A stretch of DNA of 64,000 nt. Origin: Amorphophallus konjac. Taxonomy: Eukaryota; Streptophyta; Magnoliopsida; Alismatales; Araceae. A program made the translations under genes and the position numbers. Position 1 is the first letter of the stretch. Every line of letters begins with the position of its first letter. Below the pieces are notes generated by a model. That model worked only from the letters and a program-made list of their open reading frames with translations. It was not told the origin of the DNA and did no database searches. Of this stretch, positions 24,425 through 34,171 are shown piece after piece. Location of the stretch: NCBI GenBank assembly GCA_022559845.1, contig CM040118.1, positions 443,856,053 to 443,920,052 on the forward strand, given 5' to 3'.

Positions 24425-24840
24425 CTTGTCCCCCTCCTACTCCCGAGCCAAGGAGGCTCGGATGAGTAGTTTTTCGAGGCTTTGGACCGGCATGGCTCAG
24501 GTGGGTGGAATTCCATTGGCGTTATGGAGCCGCTTATAGCGGTCGCCGAGGCCCGTAATGATGATCCTGACGGATTCAAAACGAAGGGGCCCCCCTTTTT
24601 CTCGGAGCACGGAACGGCGCGTCGCCACCCTCAGGGGTCTTTAGGGGGCGCTGTTCATCGTTCTAGGCTTCCAGGGTTTTAGGCTTTCCTTGCTTCTTGA
24701 TGCCCCGTGAGAGCACAGCGGAGACGCGGAGCCTTGCGGCGGCGTTCGTGGAGTTGGCGAGGATAACCGCAGAGGCGGTCCGGTAACTTCCTTCTCCCCC
24801 GGAGTCTTCGAGCTCGTACGAGGGATCTTCCCCCGACTCG
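24425..24840 (-). promoter_or_regulatory. R polypurine tract and region upstream of the antisense gene
   Basis: The - strand reads GGAGTAGGAGGGGGACAAG directly before the 3' LTR (24425-24443), a clear polypurine tract. The remaining 0.4 kb lies upstream of the + strand gene and would hold its promoter and 5' UTR. No convincing TATA box is visible. Confidence 0.75.
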
Positions 24841-27313
24841 ATGGCGGGTCAGAGTCCGGAGCTTGTGTCGGAGAGGCGGGAACCCGTCCCCAACTGCAGT
24901 GAGTTGGGGGAAGCGGAGGTGCGGAGGCTGGAGCATCGTTTTCGCCTGCCTCTCAGATACAGCTTTGCTGCCGCCGCTCCGCACGAGACGAGTCTGGATG
25001 ATCGCGGGGAGCACATTTACACCTTTCTTCTGTCTTGGAAGAGCGGATTTCGTCTCCCTTTCGATCCTTTCGTGCTACAGCTTCTTAATTTTTTCCGGTT
25101 GGCGCCTATTCAGTTGGTGGCCAACTCATATCTTCTGCTCTCGGCCTTCTGGATTCTTTGTCGTTAGCACGACATTTTTCCTTCCTTGGACCTCTTCCAT
25201 TTCTTCTTTGAGTTGAAAGCGCACCCGTCGGCGGGGAAAGGCTTCTACTTCATCCAGGCGCAGAGGAATAGGAGCTGCATCTCGCTTGCGGCGAAGGACT
25301 CCTCGCACAAGGGGTGGAAGACCCACTTCTTCTGGGTGAAGGCGGTGGCGACGGACGAGATCTGGAGATGCCGGACCTCGCCCAACTTTCATCCGAATCT
25401 GCCCTCTCGCCAGGAGGAATTCCCTCCCCACGTGGAGCAGCAGGCTGCCCATCTACTGGAGGACCGTCAATCGACAGAGGAGCTGGTGACGCCGGAGAAC
25501 ATCGAACGATGTCTTCTCTCGCGATTGACGTCGACAGGTACATCTCTTGAGGCTCTTTTTCTAGGGTGGTAGCTCCTTTCCTCCTCCTGACTGGGGCTTC
25601 TCCTTGTTGCAGACATGAGGCGGGAGCCTCTGGAGGAGGCAGCCGAGGTCATCGATCTGGGAGATGACTCAGTAGCCGATGAACCTGATGCCTCGGCGGG
25701 TCGCACCCAGGCCCAAGACAAGGGCAAGGGGGTGGCCCCCGAGGGGTCTTCTCGATCGACCGGCCTAAAGCGCAAGGATACCCTGGCGGGGAAACTGCGG
25801 GAGGCCGTGAAGGCCAGGAAAAGGGCCAAGAAGGCCGGCCTTTCTACCGCCGTCGGGGGTGATTCTGGCTCGGCGGCGCTCCCCCTCGGGGGCAGGATGG
25901 GGCCGACCCCTCCGGGCTGGCTCTCCCATCCGCCGGGCGAGAGGGGGCCGAGGAGACCAGGGGCCCCTCAGAGGGAGGTGATGGGTCGGCTCTCCCCTCT
26001 GCGGGGGCAGAGGGGGCCGATGCCGGTGTGGCCGGCGCTGGGACCGAGCGATCGGTCGGCGCGGATGGGGGTTCGCCCGCGGGGGCGTTGCGGCCCCACA
26101 TGCCGGAAGTTTTTGGTGCTGCCGATCCCCCGGCACCGGTCGAGGGTGGGGGTTCGCCCGGGGAGGCATCGCAACCCCAACCGACGGTGGCGCGCGGGGC
26201 GGTCAGCTTCGCTGCCCGAACAGGGTCTTCTGGCGGGGTGCCCAGGGTGGAGCGGTCCCCTTTGCCAGAGCCTCTGGACAGGCTCGGTATCTTGGGCGAC
26301 TTGTACCGGTTCTGCCGGTCGATCACCGAGAGGACGAGGGGGGGAGAAAGGCGCAACACTCCCGCCGGGGTCCTTGATGTCCTGATGGAGGGCGGCCTGG
26401 TCATAGCTCGGACAGCGGCCGTGATGGCGGAGGCGCACACCCGGACGGAGGCGGAACGGTCGAGGCTTGCCTGGACCCTTGGTGGATGCAAGGGAAAACT
26501 AGCCCAGCTCGAGGGGGAGCATGAGGGGCTCCGGCGGGAGTTCCTCGCATTCAAGGAGTTGGCGCGGTCGAGCCGACGGGAAGCCGAGGCGCTGGCCGAG
26601 CAGCTAGCAAGGGCCCAAGAATCGCTCGAGAGGAAGAGCAAACGTCTAGAAGATGAGCGTCAGCGTCACATCGAGCTGGATGGCCTCTAGGAGCTTGAGC
26701 GCGGTGAGCTGCAGGATCGGGCGGAGGACGCGGAGCGCCTTCGTGCTGAGGTCGAGGCGGACCGAGCCCGGGCGGAGGGCCGGACGATCGAAGCCGAGCG
26801 GAGGATGACCGAGCTAGAGGAGCGTCTGGCGAGGGCGGAAGAGCGTGCGGCCGAGGCGGAGCGGGCTTGGGTTGAGCTTGCCGGAAGGGTAGGGCAGGTC
26901 GAGGCGGAGGCGATGGAGCGTTACAAAGGCTCGGAAGCTTACTCGGCCGACTTGATTAAAGCTGCCCTCCCCTACTATGAGGTAGCGCTCCGCCGGGGTG
27001 CTCGAAAGGGATTCAGGCAGGGCTATCGCCGGGCGATGAGCTATGCCAATGAGCACCTTGCCGGGGGCGATTTCCTTACGGCCAGAGTTATGACTCGGAT
27101 GAGTCAGTTTCCAGCTCCTCATCCTCGGCCGGGGAAGAACCGAAGGAGTCACCTCCAGCGGGGTCACCAACTCCGGAGGCTCCGAGAGGGCTCACGACAG
27201 GGACAGTTCTCGCACAGGCGAGGTCAGTGTCCGGGCCGGCCGTCACCAAAGGTACCGGGGGTGACGCGTCCCCTACTGCTATTCCTGAGCTTCAAAGTGG
27301 GCCCGAGGTCTGA
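24841..27313 (+). pseudogene. Antisense gene of R: 'putative gypsy type transposon' family with coiled coil
   Basis: It runs opposite to R's gag-pol. Exon 1 (24841-25537) encodes a domain resembling PF04195: FRLPFDPFVLQLLNFFRLAP, a hydrophobic strand, then LFHFFFELK and KTHFFWV. A 75-bp GT-AG intron (25538-25612) follows and the frame continues exactly across it. Exon 2 encodes an acidic/basic linker, then a long E/R/A-rich coiled coil (about 26400-26920) and a conserved tail (ALPYYEVALRRGARKGFRQGY). Breaks: TAG 25165 (Trp expected), a frameshift between about 25860 and 26030, TAG 26688, and a frameshift near 27095; the final frame ends at TGA 27311. Function is unknown; such antisense ORFs are known from Tat-lineage elements. 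Confidence 0.75.
25538..25612 (+). other. Intron of the R antisense gene
   Basis: The donor is CAG|GTACAT and the acceptor TTGTTGCAG|AC, with a pyrimidine-rich stretch before the acceptor. Splicing joins the two coding phases through a GAC codon, in frame with the next 80 codons. It is recognisable only on the + strand, which supports a real antisense transcript. Confidence 0.75.
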
Positions 27314-27795
27314 TGTATTTTGCTTTATTTTGCCCCTTCCCCTTTTTGTCTATTTTTCCTTTTGTAAGAGGACTTCTTTATGGGAGGCAATAAAGAACTT
27401 ACTTTGTTTGATCGCTATCTTTGCCGTGAATTGGCTGGCGTATCGGGGGCAGTTGGAAAGTGCCGATATTCTTTGCACCGTTTTCGCATGCCGATTCGGG
27501 AGACTTCTGGCGGGGCGTCCTTTCATTCCATCATGCTTTGAAAGTCGAGGCGCTTCGCGAATCCCGCTAGGGCGGGGGCCGAGGAATTGGAGGTGATCTT
27601 CCAGGGGAGGTCCTGTAGCGTGTTTTCGAGGGGGGAGTCATTTAAGGCGCGTGGCCTCCCTTGGCCTATACAAAGGATCGAAGGGCGCTCCTTCCCTCTT
27701 AACACTTAGGACTCTCACCGGCGGTCTGCTCTTCTTCCCTCGTTTTCGCTCTGCGTTGCGCCGCCGTGATCGGAGCATGGAGGACCCTTCATAAG
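27314..27795 (+). other. 3' end of R antisense gene and spacer
   Basis: AATAAA at 27389-27394 lies about 75 bp behind the stop of the antisense gene and is a likely poly(A) signal. Further on, CCTATACAAAGG near 27662 and ATG 27778 could begin a second + strand frame that continues behind T at 49241. 27796-27800 (GTGAC) is T's left target duplication. Confidence 0.5.
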
Positions 27796-27800
27796 GTGAC

Positions 27801-29827
27801 TGGTGCTACGCGACAGTCGTTGTTTAAAAATGTCGTGCCACACAAATTTCAAAATTGATAACCGCACTCACTCACTCGATTGATTTTGAAATACGAGTAC
27901 AGTGGTGAATACGGGTCGATCCCACGGGGAGAGAATATTTGATTTTAGTTCAAGTTGGACATATCCTTATGTTTGGAAAATCAAATGTTATATTTTGGAG
28001 TGCGATTATCACTAAAGAAATTGAAATTACAACTTTAAATGACAAGAGATAAGTAAAAGAAATTTAGCCAATTGATTGAAGAATGTCGTCGTTTCCACGC
28101 CGAGCCTTTGATGAAGATCGCTCCGCCTAGGAAGTCGACGCCGTGAGAGGATTTGAAGAAGACTTACCGCTTTGGGTATGATTGAAACACTCAAGATGAC
28201 AAGGTTTGGATAGAACAAGTTTGAAAACTTAAGTTTGAAAATATAACATAATTCAAGTGAAAATAGGGGTTGGAAGAAAAAGTATAACTTCAAATCTAGA
28301 TGGAATTAGAAGAAGTGTAAAACATGAACGTTGTAGAGAATTGAAAGAGGAAGAACTTTGATGAAGAACACAGACACATAAAATAAGAGGAAGGTAATGA
28401 AAAATCAAGATCTAACACTGCTGGTAAATAGTAACTGACAGAAAAATAGCACCTTGAAAAATTAATTCTAACTCTAAAAATACACAGAATTAGACAAAGT
28501 GGTAGAAGAATGAAATGGAGATCTATAAGAGAGGAACAAAGTTGATGAAGAACTCAGATTGAAAAGAGATCTAGAAAGGCTTCAAAACATAAGAAAACTA
28601 GAATGTCTCACCACGGATGAATAGTAAACACCTAAAACAGCACTTAAAAAAACGGACCAGAACTCTATGAAGTAGGAAGAATTTGAAGAAATGATCAACA
28701 GAGAAGTTGAAGAGCACTTGAAAACAAACAACTTTTATGCAGAACAGAAATTGAAATGAAGATCACAATCATGCGAAATAAGGCTAGGAAAAGGTTGAAT
28801 TCAAAAATGAAACTTTTATTGAAAGAACTTCAACTTACAACTTTGACTTCAAAAGCTTGTAAAATACAACTCTAACAATCAACAACTTCAGAAAAATAAA
28901 GAACAAACTTACATTAAACATGATCCATAGCTAGCTCTCTTTCCCTACTCAACCCTTACTCACTACTCACTCCCATTCCATTACACATGAAGCCCTTATA
29001 TAGGGTTACAAACTCTTCTTGCCCATGTGAAACAATCAAGTGCACCTAATTTTGACCCAACTTGGTAGGCTGGAATGTGCTGCACCTTTGTCATTTTTTT
29101 CTGATTTTTTTCCAAATTTTTTTTGGAATTTTTATGGCCCTTTTTCTCCTTCTTTCTCTCTTATTCTCTCATTTTCCTCTCTGTCGGCACGTTGCGCCGA
29201 CCGCCGACCGGGTTAGGTGGCCGACCGCCGTGGGCCCTCGTGCGCCCGACCGCTCTACCGTCGCCACGCGTCGCACGCGGCGCACGCTTCCGCCGCGTGT
29301 CGCCGCTCCGCCTTCGCCACGACCCCCGCCTGCGTCGCCCTCCGCGTCGCCACGACCCCGCCACGACCCCGCTCTCGAGCCCCCGCCTTCGCCCTCTCGC
29401 CTCGTCGCCCGTGCGGGCGGCGAAGGCGGGAAGGGCAGGGGCGGCTTTTTTTAAACTCTTTTTTTTGTTTTATTTAAATTATATATATATATATATATAT
29501 TGTATATATTTGTATAAAATGCTAAAAAATAGCAAATAAATTTATTTTTTTTTATAATTTTTTTTCTTTTCTTTTTGAACAATTTCCTGGGCTTTTGGCC
29601 CATTCAACATAATATTTTTATTCTTTTTTTCTTTTTCTTGGAGCTTTCCTCGAACTACGTGCCTGCATAAATACATAAAAATTATCATAAAAATTTATTT
29701 AATTTCAAAAAAATTAAACATTTGATACAAAATCAACAATAAGTGTGAGAAGTGTATATTTAATATCAATTAAGCTCATAAAAATGCATATACTCATGAA
29801 TTAAATGATAAAAATACACACTAATCA
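27801..29827 (-). repeat. T LTR 1 (3' LTR of unit 1)
   Basis: It starts TGGTGCTACGCGACAG, slightly different from the other two copies (TGATGCTCGCTCGACAG), and ends CACACTAATCA. CTTATATAG at 28995-29003 gives a TATA box on the - strand. A very CpG-rich block (about 29185-29440) and an AT dinucleotide run near 29479 lie in U3. Frames through the CpG-rich block recur in all three LTRs and are probably not genes. Confidence 0.95.
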
Positions 29828-31225
29828 CACCCCCCAACTTACTCATTGCTAGTCCCTTAGCAATGTAATTAATGAAAAATTCAGGACCAACAAGAGTTAA
29901 AAGATATCCATGCCTCATTGCTAGATCATCTTTCATAGAGTTAACTAAAGATCAGGAATTTGGAATAATTACCACAGACTAGCCTTAGGAACATGATCAA
30001 GAATTCTAATCAAAATTCAGTAGCAGTTGTGCAAGTGAAATACTAAATTCACAGTATAGACAATTGCATCCTCCAATTGCTATTCCGAACAAATGCCTTT
30101 CAATTCTGCACTTTCTTAATCAGAGCGTTCAATGCACACTAGCTTTTTATCTGCCTTATTGATATGCCCCTTTGGGATCACTATATATAAATATTTTTTT
30201 CTTTTCTTTTTCTTTTTCCCTATTTTTTCTTTACACACATGATGCTGCACTACCCTTCACTGTTTTACGCGAACCTCAACACGTCTTAAGTGAAGTAGGC
30301 CCGGTTACTCAGAATCGGAGCATTTTTCATGGTGTGTGTTTTTTTTTTCTCATTCTTTTGTATGGCAGAAAGCTTCTAACATATGTCTTCTTCAGAAAAT
30401 GCAGAATATCAGACAGTCTGTCTAAAATAACAGAAGGCTTGTTCTTCTTGTTTCATTAGCGTGCATCATTATTTTATTTTTTTGAAAGTGCATCTGAACT
30501 TTAAAGAGATTCTTTAAATCAGTTTTCCAGTGCTAGCTTAAAGAGATTATCCATCATCCTTTTCCCAGTTGTTTCTATTCAGAATCACGTTTCATGTGAC
30601 ATGAATCAAGAATCATTAATGTGGGGAAAAATTGTTGTTAAACATGACAATTCAAGAAAGCAAAAAAAAAAAATTTGTTAAAATTTTTGAAATTTTTGAA
30701 AATTTTGAAATTTATCTCCCCCCAAACTTAAATGACATTGTCCTCAATGGCATAAGCAGTAGGCAGATCAGAGGACATGAAAAAAATAATTTGGTTGGGA
30801 AGGAAGGATACAACCTGATGGCCGGGACGAAATGACGAGGGCGTCGGTGCAGCTTGGCCCCACAACTGAAAAATAAACATACTAAAACAAGAAATCATAT
30901 TAGAAGCCAGGAATTAACACAAGGAGTGGGACCCAATGTTCATGTATTTCAAAAGGAATCGACCAATGATGGCAACGTGAGTTACGGAGCCGGATTTCCC
31001 GCAGAAATGTCCCCCTATTGCGTGTTTTGGGCGAAAGGTGGTTACAACGGGACAAGAAACACAACGAATCTTTGGACCGAAAAGAGAGAAAAAGTCAATA
31101 AAGCACGTCTCCGACTTGACCACTCCACATGGTAGAGTGGGTGCGAGATTAACGGGAGGATGACGTGTCGCAAAGGCTATGGCTAGATGTGATGGTGCGA
31201 GATGCAGATCACTCCTCGTCAATCT
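29828..31225 (-). other. T unit 1: polypurine tract, 3' block, and promoter region of antisense gene
   Basis: 29828-29844 is the polypurine tract (GAGTAAGTTGGGGGGTG on -). 29845-30340 is the 3' block shared with B. 30700-31225 is intergenic and forms the upstream region of the + strand gene. It contains TGACGTGT at 31161-31168, a bZIP-type core, about 60 bp before the TATA box. I see no coding frame of confidence here. Confidence 0.75.
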
Positions 31226-31233
31226 TATAAATA
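31226..31233 (+). promoter_or_regulatory. TATA box of unit 1 PMD gene
   Basis: TATAAATA stands 89 bp upstream of the ATG at 31322, on the strand opposite to the element's own transcription. The same sequence and spacing occur in unit 2. Confidence 0.75.
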
Positions 31234-31321
31234 CCCCCCTTTTCACTCGACCGGAGAACATCGAAGTTGTGAGAGTAGAGTTGAGTGAAAGGGAAGTAGT
31301 GAGTGTTGCTCAAAGTTCAGA

Positions 31322-33800
31322 ATGGAGGGTGAATCAAGCATCAGAGCTGAAGGGGAGTCGTCTCGCTCCTCGAAGAGGAGTAGATCGGGCAGTAGTGCCA
31401 GGAGATTCTCTGAAGTTGAAGGACTTGTGAGTGAAAGGACTCTACCACAGCTTGTAAATGATTCCTTTCATTCCTTTCTTCTTCTCTGTTCTTTCTTTGG
31501 AAAGCTTCCCATTTCCCACTTCTGGTGTATGTGCAGAGTGTGATGAAGTCACACATCTCGTGGGAGCTGGTCGTGGCTGCATATCGAGGGCTCCCGGACT
31601 TCCAGAAAGCGAGGTTGGACGTGATGGGATTCGGGCCCTTTCTCAGAATTGAGCCACTCAAGATCGACCTTGCCCTGATCCAAGCTCTACGTGAAAGATG
31701 GGACTCGGTAAGTAGGGCATTTCTGATGCCGTGGGGGCATATGGTACCCAGCTTGGAAGATGTGATCCGAATCACGGGCCTCAAAGTGGATGGGGAAGCA
31801 GTGACTGGCGTCACCTACACGGATTACCGTGAAGGTGCCCATAACTTGTTGGGGATGGACTTAGATAATCGGAAGAACAGGTCAGTAGCCAGGGCATCGA
31901 TCATGGAAGCTTTAGGGCTTACTGACATGCGTCCGCGTGATGATGAGTCCATAGAAGAATTTATGGAAAGGGTAGAAAGAGGTGCCCGTGCTATGTATTG
32001 TATGGATACCAGCAATTGGGAGCGGACCAATATGGATCTGAGGAGGTTCCTCCTCTTTCTATTAGGCAAGTTGTTGCTGGGGTCCAAGGGAGACAATATC
32101 CACTGTCATTTCTTAGAACTGCTTGTAGACTTGGAAAGAGTAGGACAATACGCCTGGGGAGCTGCTGTGCTGGCACATCTGTTTACAAGTCTGTCGCAAA
32201 GGACAGACAAAGAGATGACACTAAATGGGTTTACGCCTTTAATCCAGGTAATGAAAAAAGAAAATTTTTTTGTTTTTATTTTCTGATTTTTGTTTTTGTT
32301 TTCATCAATGACACATGATGGTGTAGCTGTGGAGCTACTATTACCTTCCAATGGGGAGGGCTCGACACTGTCGACCACTGACGGTCCCTCTAGCGCGACG
32401 GTGGCAACCCATCATGAGCACTGCACCTTTACCCTACCAACTGATGGTGTTCAGGCGAGAGTTGCAAGAGTTCCCTGCAACGATGGTAGGATAATTATTT
32501 TCTCAATTTTTTTTATTTTTTTTTCATTTATTTCATCATTTTTTTAACTGAGAAGATACGTGCAACCCATTAAAGGTGAACTGGAGGCCTTTCATGAACA
32601 TGGTCGATGTTGACCAGCCTTGGATAGTTGGAAGCTGCGCCCGGTTTGGACGGGACCTCTGGCTCCATTGCTTAAATGAAATCGAGCCCCTCAGGCTGCG
32701 ATTAGCTATGCGCACCCTAGGGCTGGCTCAAGAATGGGTGGATATGACCATGTCACCTAGTGTCGGAAGGCAGACGCGTGGACCAGCCACCTGTGTTGAT
32801 TGGAGAGTGCGCTTCCCCGAACAATATGAAGATTAGCAACGGGGAGGCACACTCGTGGAATCTCAAGCACAAGATAGCGATGATTACCTACGCCTCTACA
32901 GAGCAATGTATGCAGAAAGGCTCCAGCCTGGAGGGCTTGTAGAGGTAAGGAAACCATGTTTGTATCTTCTACATTTTGTTGTTTTAAATTTTTTTTTTTT
33001 GTTTGTGAACTCAAAAGCCATAACTGTAGGATGTTCGTGATACTATAATAACGAACTTACGAGCTCGTCTGGCGGACACGGAGCAAGAGCTGAGTGATAC
33101 CAGAGCGGCTCTAGGTTCATCAGTAAGTATTTCAGTACATATTCCGGGTAGGCTTTGAGATTCAGGGCGCTAACCACTTAATGTCACCACATGTGCAGCG
33201 TGCTCAGCTTGATGCAGTTTCTTCGGCGATAGGAGCAGATGGTGTTTCTTCCAGTCTATGGATTCCCACATCCGAGCTGGATCAACTCCACGAGCAACTT
33301 GCTCATGCCACACAACGGGCTGCAGAGGCAGAAGGGATGCTTTCTGTACAGGTGAGGATTTCACCATTTAACACCCTTATTCAAGTATTGCTATTTGCCT
33401 GAGATGAAATGTGTGGCAGGAGAAAGAAACACAAGAGGCACTTGCAAATGCCACTCAGAAGGAAGATAGAATAACTTAGCTGGAAGAAGAACTACAGCGT
33501 CGTTCAGATGAGGATTCTTCAAGGGACGCTGTGGAGTTGAGAATCACCCTTCAATTAGAAAGAGAAGATAGAGAGAGAGAACGGGCTGAGAGAGAACAAG
33601 ACAGAGACAGAGAGAAAGCCAAGAGATCGGCCGAGAAAGAGGAAAAGAGGGCCCTGGAGGCCCAACTTTTTGAATTGAGGACTAGTTTCGGCCTAGCCGA
33701 GCAATGGCTGAAGGATGGCGAGGAGCGCTATCGAAGAGCACGAGAGCGTGGATTTCGTGTCAGTAGCTTCTTTGCTGCCCCCTCAGATCGGCGTCCATAG
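31322..33800 (+). pseudogene. PMD-coiled-coil gene, unit 1 (antisense passenger gene, seven exons)
   Basis: Exons are 31322-31453, 31537-32247, 32327-32485, 32576-32944, 33030-33122, 33199-33351 and 33420-33800. All six introns are GT-AG and fall exactly between codons; the product would be about 665 residues. Exons 2-4 form a plant mobile domain (PMD): LPDFQKARLDVMGFGPFLRI, then LIQALRERWD, FLMPWGHMVPSLEDVIRITG, DGEAVTGV, and later LWSYYYLPMGRAR. Exons 5-7 are coiled coil rich in E, R, K and Q. PMD proteins act in plant transcription and silencing, and PMD also occurs in transposons. Stops at 32834 (shared with unit 2, Trp expected) and 33477 break this copy. It is convergent with gag. Confidence 0.85.
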
Positions 33801-33931
33801 TGCTGTAGTAATACCGCTGATCTCGGCTTGGGAATACCCTCTAGAGAATCTTGCCCCAGAGAGCGGCAAGACAAGTAATGTGAAGAAAGAAGGTGGATTC
33901 CGATGTAATCTCTTTGTTTGCTTTTATGTGT

Positions 33932-33937
33932 AATAAA
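33932..33937 (+). terminator. Poly(A) signal of unit 1 PMD gene
   Basis: AATAAA lies 132 bp after the stop codon, in T-rich sequence. The same motif is at 43649-43654 in unit 2. Confidence 0.6.
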
Positions 33938-34171
33938 ATACTTTTTGCTTGGCTCTCCGTTTGTCCTTATCTCTCGAATCCCTAAACACAGCTAATTTCC
34001 CACAACAATTTATTACCACACAAAAATCACTTAGGTTGCCTCCTAAGAAGCGCTAACTTTTATGTCGTCAGCCAGACACCATGTAGCTTATTAGCTCATT
34101 AACCAACGCGTGGCATTCAGAATGAGCCACCACGTGATCTTGTCTTCCTTCAAATTCCAGCCCTTAATCTA

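Noticed and set aside
24008..24579. Frames of 150-158 codons on both strands
   Set aside because: They sit in the R LTR and its edge, and the LTR part recurs at 55792-56235. High GC content leaves all frames open by chance.
29062..29539. Arg/Pro-rich frames in the T LTR
   Set aside because: They are open in several phases because of the CpG-rich composition, without start context or domain. They are kept only as a composition finding.
31341..31814. 157-codon - strand frame opposite the PMD gene
   Set aside because: It is a shadow of PMD exons 1-2 and crosses a clear intron; the + strand has the domain and the splice sites.
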